Shown here one piece after another: positions 1 to 13,061 of a stretch of DNA of 64,000 bases. The DNA comes from Lophius americanus (Eukaryota; Chordata; Actinopteri; Lophiiformes; Lophiidae): contig JBBDHG010000116.1 of NCBI GenBank assembly GCA_037951165.1, positions 6,056,501 through 6,120,500 on the forward strand, read 5' to 3'. Under the pieces are notes generated by a model, which made no database searches, was not told where the DNA came from, and saw nothing but the letters and a program-made list of their open reading frames with translations. Both the position numbers and the translations under genes were made by a program. Position 1 is the first letter of the stretch; each line of letters opens with the position of its first letter.

Positions 1-589
1 AAGGAGCTGGAAAGATCATGTTCAAGGAGATGAAGGCAGAAACAGGATTTAAAATGGTGACAGCCCTCCTTCACCTCCACCTCTGACCCCGTCGGGACCG
101 GGGAGCATCTACGGCTTTTCTTAGAGCCAAAAGAATTCTGTTGTGGGACGACGGGGTTCATGGAAGAAAGCTACTGGTCCAACTGAAGGCATGGCTGTGA
201 ACACAGTTCAGGAGAAGCTTACATGTCGGAGGAATGTGGTTTTTCACCTCACCACAATAACTTGTACTTTCAACATTTTCATGCCACTGACTAAACAAAC
301 ATCTTGTAAATCTAAATGTAACATAAAATGACAACTTGTGTGGTCAAGCATGCTTTTAAACTGTTAAAACAAATCAGACTTACAACACATGATCATTTAA
401 GAATACAAACTTTCACGGGAAACGGTCAAGTTCAATAAGAATAGCTCAACCGTTTGGTAAAGATTGTTTTTATGAAAACAAAAACTATTTGACCCTTATT
501 AAAAATGTTTTGCTTTTAACACGTTAAATCATTTTGTTTACTAAGTCCTCATATTTGTTAATATACCTAAATGAATCCTATTTATTGAA

Positions 590-765
590 TAGGACATCTA
601 AATAGTTGTCCTTCGTCGGGTGGTGTCCCCCAAGGCTACGTCCTCGGTCCCTTACTATTTGCATAAATATGTTATAAACCTTATAAATGGGTTCCGTTAC
701 ATTAAGGTCCTTTAACGATCCGTCAGTATAAGTGTGAGAAACACCATCATGAAAAACAACCATGT
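590..765 (+). mobile_element. LINE reverse-transcriptase relic (GVPQG block)
   Basis: The bases ggtgtcccccaaggctacgt read GVPQGYVLGPLLF, the RT motif before the active site, followed by stops. It is a degenerate non-LTR retrotransposon fragment. A sister fragment lies at 37195 in the same orientation. Confidence 0.6.
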
Positions 766-2070
766 AAACGTGTGGAAGAAGTCATGAAGTTGTCATTTTG
801 AGAGACTTTGTTCTCGTCACACACAGGTATTTGATGAATACTAGTGTGTCCTACAAATCTATTTGATGCTCTGTGGAACTCAGGTAAGAATAGTTCTGGT
901 TAAATATGGACCAATGTTTATAATATTCTTGGCATCTTCCATCAGCAGTGTTAAAATTGGACCCAATTCCTGGTTCTGCACTATAATTAATCTATACAGT
1001 CCCAGATCCATTTTCCCTCCATATTAATAATAAGGGACAAAACAAATAGACCAAATGGAACATATAAAAGACATTTCTTAAGTTTTTTTTAGGTGCTGTG
1101 ATACTATGCCGGGCTTTTATGTTAAATTTCTTACCTCATTTTAGAACAAATAAGTGTGATGTCCTATATTTCATTTGGATTAGGAACAGATTTTATTTCT
1201 CAATACGTGGTTCCACAAAAGTTAGTAAAAAATGTTATGTTATTGATTGATATAAATGATCCCAATATACATTAAATTAAGTTGTTTTTTGTTTTACATG
1301 AAATTTATCAAAATATGAAGCTGAAAATTTGCCCTTCAGAGGTCAAGAATAAATGATAAAACTGTATAAGGAACCTTTCAAGGTATAGGTCAGGTTATGT
1401 GGAATATCTTCTGTGTAGTCTTGCAGGCAGAAAAGGCGTAAATACACGGATTCGTTGGAGTTAACTCCAGGCCAAACATTTAGAGAATTTAACCTCCATC
1501 ATCAGTGAAGGTGAGAAAACTGACATAAAAATCATCAAAGAAGAGCGTTGGACTAAGTATTCTAATCCATTCAATCAATTCAGGAACAATAACAACATGG
1601 CAAATTTACTCTACTACAATCCTTGTATTCAGAAACTTACTAAAATAAAATATCTGAATATCTAATATCTAATATCTCAAATATGAAGTTTAAATGAGAT
1701 TGGCACGATTTCAGCTTCGAGGCGTTTTGCTGATAAGCCGAGGCAGTTTTTAAAATCGCTTATTGAGCTTGATGAGCTGCACAACTTTCTCAACTTGTAA
1801 GATTATCTTGAAATTTTCACCAGACAGCAAGGCTTTAAAAATTGGAATCTGAAAACCAACTAGCTACAGCTGTCACGCAAATGTTGTGGAGTAAAAGGTA
1901 CATGATTTAGTATAAAGTAGAGTAAAATGATAGTAATCAAGTACAAGTGCAATGAGTCTGTGCTTGAGGAAATGAACTTTTACTCTGCTCATGTTCAAAC
2001 CTGCCGATAAATGTAAAAAAATAGGAAATTCGAGTGACTTTTAATCAGAATCAAGCATTCTTCACAGTGA
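766..2070. other. AT-rich intergenic DNA, nothing recognised
   Basis: No coding frame, RNA gene or repeat could be recognised. It contains poly-T runs and scattered gaccaaatgg words that recur at 14.5 kb. Confidence 0.5.
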
Positions 2071-2082
2071 AATATATATATA

Positions 2083-2129
<47 letters not shown>

Positions 2130-2150
2130 TGTGTGTGTTTGTGTGTATAG
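2083..2150. repeat. (GT)n microsatellite
   Basis: About 65 bp of GT dinucleotide with two late substitutions (ct, tt). Confidence 0.97.
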
Positions 2151-2559
2151 CAAATTCTAGTTGGAAGCCCAAAAGTGGGCCTGCAGGGTTGAACAGATTT
2201 TAATCAAGGTCACATTTACATTGGAAAAGCGAATGTCAAGGTTCATAACAACATTGTGGAAGGAAGGCGTTCACAGGAAGCTCCGTGTGTTCATACACAG
2301 CTGCCATAAAACACTTCTGCCACTTTCAATTCTTATTCCGTCTTTAATATATCAACTCAACCTACCCTCAGCAATGTGCATGGCAACGTGAAGGAGGGAC
2401 AGGAGGAGCGATGCAAATCCAGGAAGTACCGAGGGAATATGTGGGATCGTATAGTCAAAAAAAACAAACGTCAACTAATGTGTGTCATGAAAACCCAGAA
2501 ACTTGTGACCGTCAGCCCGCTTCCCCTCATTCCCCTTGACGGTAAGAGGCTGCAGAGGG

Positions 2560-3130
2560 GAAACTATGTCCATCATTAGTTCTGTGGTCCATGTTGAGGA
2601 CGTGGTCGTCTTCCTCTCCATTGACAATGATGCTGACCACCAGTTCCCTCTTCGATGACTCGTCCTGCCCAGGGCCGTCGTGTCTGGGGGGTGGAGACAC
2701 CAACAAGGGTGTACAGGGTGTGGAGTTTGGGACTGAGCCGCCCCGTGGGGTTCCTGTACTGATTGCGAGCTCTGCGGAGACCTTACTTCCCTTCCTCAGA
2801 AGCTGTGGTGCGTCAGTGAGAAAATGCAGAATCCAGTTACATGTGGGTTTCAGAGCTCCAAGGTCTGTCAGCCTCGGATCAGCTTCATCGTTGAATGCTT
2901 AACTGGGATCCAGGAATAGCAAACGAACGTGTGCTTTGTTTGAGTCCAGGTGTACCAATGCGACCGTGCCGTCCACCGATCCATTGGAGCGGTAGGCAAA
3001 CTGAGGGTCAACAGGGTCTGGGACCACCGTGTTCAGCCTTCATAACCCCTGAGGTGGGGGCTACTGGCCTAAAATGGTTCATCATGTTCCCGGAACTTAC
3101 TGGTAATGACAGGAGACTCGAATGACCGTG
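2560..3130 (-). mobile_element. LINE reverse-transcriptase relic, minus strand
   Basis: Reading the minus strand down from 3085 gives VALTSVVMKA, then, across stops and frame changes, PLQWIGG, GALKPTCNWILHFLT, AISTGTPRGG and SIIVNGEEDDH. These match in order the teleost non-LTR RT block whose usual words are VALTSVVMK, FAYR, CNWI.DFLT and GTPQGC. It is broken by several stops and is not functional. Confidence 0.7.
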
Positions 3131-3134
3131 AAAG

Positions 3135-4800
3135 TACTGCTTCTGTGAGAAACGTGTTCAAGATGTCGGTGTGCACATCTGCCAGATGTGACACTCCATG
3201 AGGTCTGGCAGCTTTCAGGGGGGTTGAACTGCCTCGGAGCCCTTAAAGACCCATGTGTGGCGGACCTGGAGTGCTGTGTCCTCTGGATTGTAAGGGGGGT
3301 TCTGAGGGGGTGTCCCTGTTCTGTCTGTCAAATCTGGCAGAGAAGCTGTAGAGGTTTTGACTCTGTTTCACCAATAACGCTAAATTTGCCAGCGTGAACT
3401 AGTTTCTCCTCAGAACTCTGCATTTCCAGCATTACATGAAACCGGCCCAGACTTTACCAATAAAAATGAGCAATCCTCCACAATCAGAGTAGAACCCCAC
3501 TGGAGCTAAGGCACCAGACGTACCACCTTAAACCGGAGCAGAGCGTGTCGGCGACCTTGGACACGCTACAAACTACCATCATTATATTGGACCTTTTTAA
3601 AATCAGTTTTGTCAGATGGACTGTTTTCTCTGTAGCACCTCTCTAGTCTGACTGACCTCTCAGTGTTTGATGACACAGCATTCTTCTGTTCACATGGTGG
3701 CTACCTGCTCTTCATTTCCCCGACTCCACCGCCAATGGAAGCTTCCATTTGGTGTTTGGGATCAGCATCCTGCTCACGGACACATAGACAGAGCTGGGGA
3801 TCAAACCATCGACCTATAAGAAGTGGACGTACCTGAGGACTTCAAACATGGGTCTACTCATCAAGTACGCTTTCATTAATGTCACCATGACAATCAGGGA
3901 GAGTTTAAATCAGTATCTTCCCGTCGGGTCTAGAACCCACTTCTCTGTCTACACTGCAGCGGTGTGATCAACGAGATGCAGACAAAACTTCAAGAGTTCC
4001 TCACATTTGAACAGATAAGACTGTGTCCTGCATCGGGTCACTAACATCATTTTGCACAAAGGCTTCAGTAACCCCCCAGTAAGATGCACGGACTGAAGTA
4101 CGTCTCGGTGGGGGGGGGGCTGCAGATGGAAGTGGGAGTTCTGGGAAAGGTCCTAAAGTCAAGGAGCCTGCAGCGCTCCCGGGGTCCCGCCTCTTTCTGC
4201 GGTTGATGCGCTTCCTGTTTTGGAAGAGATTCACATTACAGTTGCAAAGTCAACAAGCGGAGACGCCGTCCTGTTCCCTGCCAGAGATAGTCTGGATTCA
4301 GGTCCAAACCGGACAAAGACCACCAGCCTCACTTTGAGTAAACCCCACCTGTCAGGAGGAGTGGAGTGTTTTCTCTGCTGACCTGCCAGTCAGGAGGAGA
4401 CTGAGCATCTGCTCAGTGTCAGAGACGGCCCGTCTAGTCTGACTACATCTACATTCCTACAAGCCTGTTGAGGTTCGACATGCACCCCCGATCCAATCCT
4501 AAACACAACATCAGCCTGGTGGTACCACTGTTGGTACTGGTACCACTCTCTTACGTTCTCCTTAAAGGAGACGTTACACAGCACCTGTAAATGATGTAAT
4601 GTGGGGGGAGCGGTGTGTCAGGGGGGGTTTAAAACAGTCTCATATAATGTCTAAATGAATTAACTTCTAGTCTTGATGTGCTCGGTGGTTTGGAAGGCGA
4701 TCCAAGGGATTCTTGAAGTACAAAACGGCTGAAAAAAACCAAATTTCACCTAGAAGCGTGAAATTCAGTACACTAAAAGTAGGGATTAAAAGTTATCAAA
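3135..4800. other. Intergenic DNA, no gene supported
   Basis: Short open frames on both strands have no recognisable domains. There is a 9-bp G run at about 4111 and another G run near 4620. Confidence 0.5.
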
Positions 4801-4819
4801 ATCTTGGGTTTTCTATGCA

Positions 4820-5150
4820 TGGCCTGGAGGGGGCGGGGCCAGGATATTAGGCTACGCTTACACTCAATTACGATTTTTTTCTGTCTGGGATCTGATTTTT
4901 TTAGCGTGGTTGTTCACATTATAATAAATGCGACCGCCATCAGCCTCCAGAGCGAACGTCTACGACCCTGAAGTGACCCGCATGCGCAGAAGAAGACGTG
5001 ACGTCACACGCTGCACGCTGTGTTTACGGAAGCTAATACGTTGGAGAAAAAACTCTCAGCAGCCGTGACGGAGCGAACAAACTTAAAAGTGCTGGAAAAC
5101 TTTGAAGCTGCCGATTACAAGGTTCAATCCAGCAACAACTAAAGTGGATC
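4820..5150. repeat. Possible interspersed repeat with gggcggggcc start and CRE-like core
   Basis: The stretch has the look of a fish MITE: gggggcggggcc, ttacgattttttt, then catgcgcagaagaagacgtgacgtcac. The TGACGTCA palindrome at 4999-5006 is a perfect CRE. No flanking duplication was identified, so the assignment is weak. Confidence 0.25.
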
Positions 5151-7048
5151 AGAACCGCTCACTTCCCTCTCTATGAGGCAGTAACTGAAGTCATTGGAAC
5201 TTTTATGCGTGTGCTAGTCCAGTGGGCATCAGAGGGATTTAGTGTGCGTGTTTTTAAACACTCCTCAGATTCCTTCATTACACAAGATTTAGAAAACTTT
5301 CAAATGATGACTCGAGTGAAAAACTGTCGAGTACTAATGTGTTTCATTTAGCCAATGAAAGGTTCCTGAGAGTTTCCGTTCTCGTCCCAGAGTTTTAAAG
5401 TTTGTCACAAAGTGAGTGAAAGAGTCGTGAAATAACCAAACGGTACTGGAAAACCCGATATATCCAACTTTAGGCGACAAGAGGTCATAGAAGTAGTCAA
5501 ACAGTTGGAGGAAGAGCTCTGAGTTTACTGAGCAGAATAAAGGTGGGATTTATCAACATTCCTTTTTCCCAAACAATCTTGTTTTAAACCCGAAGGATGA
5601 TGTCATTACACTCCTCTGGGCTCGCGGCGTAGCGTCTCCTCAAGGAGTGACATGGGAAGTGTTGGATCCAGTTGACATATGTCAGCATGTTTTGACCTCC
5701 GATGAGGGATTAAAGCTCTTCCTCTTGTGTACTCTTCCTCATATTCAAGGAAGAGTAATTATTTAGAGTGTTATGAATTCGAAGAATTTCAAGTTTTTTC
5801 ACAAAGCCTCTTCAAACCGCAACTCCATACATCCTGGTGTTTTACAGCGTTTGGGATAAAATGCAGCTCTATTAAGATAAGTAAGAACAGATCATGTTCT
5901 TCCTCTCCGTCGACCTCGTCTCTCCCTTCCAAAGACAACATAACACAAGCATTAAACAACCACCACCCTCACAATACCACCCCATAATACAGAACATAAC
6001 CCTTTCAGAATGTGGCCCTGCTGCTCCCAAACCACAAGCTGGTGATAAACGGCAAACACACAGCTGCATGTGTCACGCTGCACAGCTGGGAATGTCTGGT
6101 ACATCCACTCAGAGGGGCGGCTTCTTCTTCTAATCTTAATAATGACAGGGTCTTCAGCAGCCAGAGGTTTCAAAGAAAGACGAGGCATGAGGGAAGAAGG
6201 AGCTACATCCAGCAGTGTGTGACGAACACAAAGCCCAGATCTAGAAGATCCCAGATCTAGTTACAAGAGCTGAGTGATGAATGAGTGACAGCGCGGGTTT
6301 ATGCGTGATACAGCAGAGGAAGCTTCTACAGTGTCATAGATGATGGTGTGTAACTCTTCATCATATGAAATCATTAATGAATATCTGGCAATAAATACAA
6401 TTATATGCAGCAAGTTTAGAGTACATGAATGTGGTGAGGCATCAGGTTTGAGAGGTTAAGATTCTAAAGTAAAGTTTAATCTTAAGAAAGAGGCAGACTG
6501 TATAGATGATTTTAAAAACAAACTATGGACAAGAATAAAAACAGACATCATGTTCCGGAACACGAGCAACAATCTCCCAATACATGTAGACATGTCCTTA
6601 CCTGATCCGGTAACATCTGACTCTTCTCCCTCTCTACCTGCTCTACTTCACTCTCAACAGCAACTACCTCCTTGGCAGAATCTCACCCACTCTTCACTGA
6701 CAAGCTCCGCCCACAGGCGAGGGAGATAAGCGGAGGGGGCGGGACACCGGAGGACCTGGCTGAGGACGCCTTCCCTCTCCTGCTGCTGCTGTGGGATCAG
6801 TAACCGGAGCAGAAAAACCTCAAGACAAACACCGGGCTCTGAGATCAAAAAGGTCCAAAGTGCCTGGTGGTTTGAGGAGCAGCTTTGTCATTAGTGAACA
6901 TAAAGGACCGGGTTAAAGGCTTAATAGTGGACTAACAGCAGGGATCCGACAACATCCACCAGAAAAGGAGACATACGCTGTAAAAGCATGGAACGCGTTG
7001 AAAACAGATTAGCTCCAGACATAAAAAGACCTTTGAAAGCTGCTCTAA

Positions 7049-8014
7049 TTAAAGGTGCAGTGTGTAGAATTCAGCGCTATCTCTTTGAAAATATAGATTT
7101 TTTTGTACGGGGTGGGTTTCTTCCAAGTAAGCCGTCATTCTCCGCCGCCATGTTTGTACAGCAGCCTAGATCGGCTTAGGGCGGCGTTAGCTCATTGCCG
7201 GTGTCCCACAGTTGGGAAAGGTGGGGTTCGGGTCGAGCACTTGAACCTACATGCCATTCGGCCATTTAGCAAAACCCTGAAACCCCACTAGGTCGCTGGG
7301 GGGCTCAGAGGTGCTGCCCACTGTTCCTCAGGGATGGGTCAAGAGCAGAGAATCATTCTCACAATGTTGTCATGTATGAACCCTTTATAACAACGGGATA
7401 AAAACAGTGAGAATAACGGACACGCTGAACACCGGCTCTATAGAGAACCTTTTGTGTTTATAGGCTGAAGCTGCAGGAAGAAGTTGAAGAAACATTTTGC
7501 CTCTGAAAAGCAATGAGGAATGCGACGATGAATACTTTGTTGCTGCATACTTGTTGAGAAGTGGAGTGTCATACCGACTAATTAGAACAAGAAAAAGGTA
7601 CGTAGTGTGAAATGTTGCTTCGGAAACATGAAGACCTGATTCGTGAAAACGTTGAGAGGTAAATTGTCGGGTCCGCATACTCTACCACGGTGGATTCGGA
7701 GAGGCGGGTGACGTACGGCGACACAGTGCCGGTGTGCTCGCTTCGCTGCTGGTCGCATTTCTTCCATGGTGTTGCGACATGAATTGATTCGGGTCGGCTT
7801 GGAAAGGGTAAGTCTGCTCAAGCCTCACAGCATCCCATTACTATCAACCTCGCCAGATTCCGGGCCCGGGGAGTGTTTGCTGATCCCTATCCCAACATCA
7901 TCTCTTGACAGGATACTTGACCACATCTTTTTGGAGGGGTGAGCTGATTTACATTAGTTGCAACCTGGAACGCCATCACTGGAGGCCATTAGATTTCACA
8001 CACTGCACCTTTAA
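7049..8014. mobile_element. 966-bp MITE with TTAA flanks and AGGTGCAGTGTGTA terminal inverted repeats
   Basis: The left end TTAAAGGTGCAGTGTGTA (7049) and the right end ACACTGCACCTTTAA (ending 8014) are inverted copies, each outermost tetranucleotide being TTAA. TTAA duplications point to a piggyBac-type mobiliser. The interior has no transposase. A left-end copy recurs at 40494. Confidence 0.75.
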
Positions 8015-8444
8015 GAGCCGGTCTGTGGCTGCTGCTGGTGCCACAGATAGATTTAAGTCCAGGGTCCATATTAAAAAAGTACTTTATCATCCTCCTTGGT
8101 GGATTCATAAGTAACACTAAAAGTTCCTTGGGAAAAGTTTCCCATTCCTAACTATTCACAAAAGCTGCCGAGAAGAACTTTTTCAGGCTTTGGTAGAACT
8201 TTTAAACTTAGAGAAAGAGCAGGGTTGAACCAGCCGCTATGGACAATGTCATGTTTCATCAAACTGTGATTGGCTGTTCAGTGATTTGGCCTGTTTTGGG
8301 TCTCTGTCAGTGAATTCATGACAGAAGTCGTTTAGGAGATTCGATCAGAATAGATACAGTAGATAAATCCAACCCTGGGGAAATTCACATGCTACAACAG
8401 TTCCACATAAAACAGAGTATTAGAAACAAACACAGTGTTTTTCC

Positions 8445-9560
8445 GAAAGAAAGCTCCCCGTGAGTAAAATATGAAGTTTAGAGTAAAATACCATATACAA
8501 GATAAACCTCTTGAGTCGATTCATGTACACTAAAGATGGACAAAAACACACAATTAGAAGGTTATGGCTGAAAAACAGTCTTATTGTGAAACAGCTCCCC
8601 CTAGTGAGTTAAATATAAACTATTAAAGTAAAATATAATACACATCTGAGTATGAGACAGATCTCCTGGAGACCATTCATATGTACCTAATTTGGACTAA
8701 ATAGGACCAATGGTAGAGAAATTATGGGCCTCAAACTTTTGAAGCTGAAGCTCCCACGAGTGTCAGAAATATAAAAAAGACTTTTCCCAAAATCAATGCA
8801 GTTCTTCCTCTCACCAAGGTCTATGTGTGTATAAAATTGGACAATTTTCCATGACATCATTTTTGAGTTATTTCTGGATAACAGTGTTTTTCGTAAGAAG
8901 GCTGCCTCTAGTGAGTTAAATATGAACTACTAGAGTAAATAAGTTTATATATTTATGCAACAAATTTGAACTAAATCGAACCAAAGTTTAGGAAGTGATG
9001 TCTGAAGAAAGTTTTTAGGAAAAAACTCTATTTAGTGAGTTAAATACGAACTATTAAAGTAAAACACGTTTCTACAGGACAGATCTCCTTCACTCGATTT
9101 ATATGCACCAATTTTCTACTAAATGGGACCAACGGTTGGGAAAAATTATGGCCCAAAACCGTTCAGAGATAAAGCTCACCCTAGCGTCGAAACTATACAA
9201 CTGACTTTTTCCAAAATCAACCTAGTTCTTCCTCACACTAAGATCTATTTAGTTATAAAATTTGAAAATGATCCATGTTGTTTACTTGAGTTACTCCAGA
9301 AAACCGTGTTTTCCATAAAAAAGCTCCCCCTAGTGAGTAAAATATGAACTATTAGAGAAAATCAAAATGTATACAAAATAGATCTCTTCGACTCAATTCT
9401 TAAGGACCAACTGGACTTAATCGGACCAATGGTCAAGAAATTGTGGCCAAACATTTAGGTGATAAACTTGCCTTTACAAAAATCACTTTTGCTCTTCCAG
9501 GCGCTAACATCTATGTGGGTACAAATGAAATGAAAATGATCCGTGATAAAAGTTTCTGAG
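8445..9560. repeat. Diverged alternating tandem repeat (about 130 + 300 bp)
   Basis: The motif agctccccctagtgagttaaatatgaactattaaagtaaaa or a close variant occurs at about 8453, 8593, 8903, 9023 and 9323, with gaccaatgg about 100-130 bp after some copies and cttttcccaaaatcaa / ggtctatgtg in the longer intervals. Spacing alternates 140, 310, 120 and 300 bp, so it is a higher-order repeat of about 430 bp, about 2.5 copies. Confidence 0.65.
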
Positions 9561-11900
9561 ATATTAACGGGAAGGATCTAACAGGAAGGATCTGAGACGG
9601 ACGCGGCGGCGGCGATGACTCAACATAGGCTCACAGAGAGGACGCTGAGCCTGAACAGAACAGTGAAAGGATGGCCCCTCACTAAAAGAAGGTGACCTGG
9701 GTCCTGGATTTTAACCGAGGCCGTGTCCATAAGTCACAAGAAGACACTGAACTTTACTGACTAGTAGTGATACGTATCATCGGTGATGCAATCCATCAAA
9801 TTCAATTTATTTAACTGTTGTCTCAAGGTTCTCTCCAAAAAAAGCAGAACTGGATCGGACTTCATTTTGAATTATCCTATACCCAAAAAATTCCTCCGTG
9901 CGCAACACTTGGTGACACTGGCGAGAAAAAACTGCCTTTTAACAGGGGGAAACCTTCGATCAGACCCGAGACTCAAGGTGTACGGCCCAGTGTTTCTCTT
10001 GCATCCAGAACTAGTATCATAGCTGCACCCTGAACCCGGTTCACAAAGATTTAGAACTTCCCAAAGCTTTCTAGAAGAGACCATAAAAAAGTACATGAGC
10101 TCGGAGATGTAGTGTAGGAGTTGGAATCAGCCAAGTGAGATGGCTACCTACCTGGTCTGTTCAACATGGACACAGCAAGAGGTTGGGGACCGATTTCGGA
10201 GAAGCTGCTTTACCACCTCCAGGAAAAATGGATGTCCATTGGCTCAGAGTATAAAGAATCACATAGTAGCCTTCCACCATTTTCTTTCCCTTCTGGACCT
10301 TGTGTGAAGAGAGGCAAAAGCTTGTTACGACTAAAACATCAACACAATGGTTTTTTCCTCACCTCACAGAACAAGAACCGGTTTACAGGAAATTTCGGTA
10401 GAACACCTATCTATGACTTCCTGTCATAATCTGACACGTTTTTTCTATTATATCTGTTTTATTCACTCAATGAAGCAATATGTGTTTTTTAAATTTGCAG
10501 CCTGATTTCAAATCAACGTCTCCAGCGTGTTTGCCCCTGCCACCACAAAGAAAGGATCATAACTTCCTTTTGTAAAGAAAATAGTAGCAATACAATTAGT
10601 AGTAAATAAAAATCCATGACATTAAAAAGACTTCAGAGGACATGACGCCACAGGAGTTTAGGTGACTGTTGACCTTCACAAAGGTTCAACGAGAGCTCGC
10701 TGAGGCAGAACAGAACAATAACCAACAGAGATGTTCAAAAAAGCTTGTTTTGTTCCATGCTGAGAGACTCACTGTCACATACAGGGGAGGAGCTTATACA
10801 GGGACGTTTATTAAGTTGTCCTTTCAGATCCTGTCAGCCTGACCCGGCTGCCACACCTAGTGCCAAAGATAGTCTAAAGATTTTTCCTAATCCTCCCTTA
10901 GAGGATGTATTAATAAAATCATCCTACGTCCTCATCCTCCATCCAACCATTTGTGTTTTAATGTGGACACCAGCAAGCGGTTCGATGGTCCAGCAACTCC
11001 AAACGGTCTGTTTCAGAGTCATTATTGTGATCAATAACCTCTGAAACCCTTGTCCTGCAATGATTAAGAAAGAGTTATCATGACCTCACATTGTGAAATC
11101 CTGACCCCATTGGTGAGGCTAATATGGGCTGGTGACTAGTCAGGTATATGTGTAGCTAATTGCCATGGAAACCGGGTCTACTATGTTCATAATACCCTCA
11201 CCGATAGTCTCGTCTCGTCGGAAGACCAATTATTGGGCTTCTAACATGTTTTTTGCTTTTTTTCTAATTCTGCACAATGTAAGATTTTTGGGTTATTTGG
11301 TACATTTGCTACCCAACTGGGCCAAATGGAGCGTCCTTCTGGTCCTATAATATTCTGCACAAAAACAATGTTTATATATAATAAGTGGTATTTTTCTGTA
11401 ATGGGTGGATGAGTCATCACAGAGTTCCTGAGGAAAAGTATCTTTATCTTTGGTTTCACATTGTTCCTTTATTATAATGGTCTTATGTCCTTTTATTAAA
11501 AAATCTAAAGATCCATTACAAATCTTCAGTTATAATTCGGTATGATGGTAGAGAGTCTGGACCCGGGAGTAAACAATCACAAATAGATGTTATATATACA
11601 GTGTAATGAAGATTTTAGCTCCATCCTTCTATAATATACTTGAATACTTTAATATACTTTACTTGTTGAAACGCCCGTGAACAGACGTGCAGGACTGCAG
11701 CATGTTCTGATCCAGGGCGGTGTGTTTGTCCGGAGAAAGTAACATTCCTCAGCGTCACGATGGACCCGCTTCACAAAGTTCTGACGGCCCCTGTGGTTCC
11801 TGCATACCCGTCGGTGCACAGGGAGGGATTTTAAAACATCTTTCCAGGTGGAAGTTTCAGCAGCGCTGGGACGGAAACAGAAGACAGAATTCATATCATT
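9561..11900. other. Intergenic DNA upstream of the propeptide gene
   Basis: No recognised gene or element. Open frames are all under 100 codons with no domain. Promoter elements for the gene at 11915 could not be identified. Confidence 0.5.
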
Positions 11901-11914
11901 AAATATAACTTAAC

Positions 11915-12203
11915 ATGATCCGAGGAACCGGAACCGGGCTGGGATTCTTTAGTTTCCCGTGGATCTTTCTTCTTCTCTGCTCCGTCCCAGGTTTTCTGTT
12001 GCTGAGCCGCAGAGACGCAGAAGACGACAAGGAGCTGAACGAAGCCATCCTGGAGATGCTGCACATCAATAAAGTGTCTGCGAGGCATCCTGCCAAACCG
12101 CATCCTTACATGAAGAGGATCTACCAGCACCTGGACTCGCTGGAGGCTCCAGACTTTGGGGCTTCAGACGGAACACTCGTGCAGAGTTATCGGAGCGTTG
12201 TCG
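11915..12203 (+). CDS. TGF-beta-like propeptide gene, exon 1
   Basis: This exon encodes residues 1-96 and the first base of a glycine codon. The start is the first ATG ahead of a clear signal peptide. The donor is TCG|gtatgg; the frame stays open past the donor to 12457, but that extension has no family similarity and is intron. After the signal peptide it carries an acidic stretch (RRDAEDDKE) and the HPYM motif typical of BMP/GDF propeptides. Confidence 0.65.
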
Positions 12204-13029
12204 GTATGGATTCTTTTCCTTTTCTTCATTTTACAACTGTTTCTTTTTCTTTCTCTGTAATGGCTGTTGTGACCGGCTCAGAGCCAATAAGAAGAGAGAT
12301 GAGAGAAGAATGTTATGAAGTGTGGCCTTCAGTAAGTGATGGTGCGTGCAGCCTCGTAAAGCAGAAGGAAAATCAATGCCATGACTCAGGGAGCATCTTA
12401 GTAGAGTTTCCTTTGACTCTCTCCTCCATGGAAGAATCGAGGTGTGCGTTGTTTTAGCTCTGTTTTGGACTCCACCAACTCCTTATAAATATACGGCTCC
12501 TCATAGTTCCTGACAGTGAGTAATATTGATTCCTTTTAGGATTATAACTGATGAGAGTTCGTAAACACAAACACATCACCCCTGTTCTTCATTCCCTTCA
12601 TTGGCTTCCCATCTCCACCAGGATTGATTATAAGATCTTTCTCCTCACTCACCAGTGTATCCATGGTAACGCACCCCCCTACCTGAAAGAACTACTCACC
12701 CCACTGACCTCAACACGATCCCTCCGCTCTACCCACTCATACCACCTCCTCCTTCTCCGGACTAAGTTTATCACCATGGGCGATCGGGCCTTCTGTTCTA
12801 CTGCCCCTCGTCTGTGGAATGCCCTCCCTGACCATCTGAGGGCTCCACAGACGACTGACACATTTAAGAAAGGACTTAAAACTTTCCTTCTTAACAGAAC
12901 CCATAACTTTAATTATCATTGCTGCTTTTTGGTCAGGCTTTTTATTGATGCTTTTATCTGCTTTTACTTTGTCGCACTTTGGGATTTGATCCTAATGTAA
13001 AGGGCGTTATAAAATTAAATGTATTATTA

Positions 13030-13061
<32 letters not shown>

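Noticed and set aside
4390..4584. Minus-strand 64-residue frame and neighbours at 4001-4234
   Set aside because: No recognised domain, signal or splice context; the frames are typical chance lengths.
12204..12457. Extension of the propeptide exon 1 frame past the donor
   Set aside because: The similarity to TGF-beta propeptides stops at the donor and resumes in frame at 15579, so this is intron.
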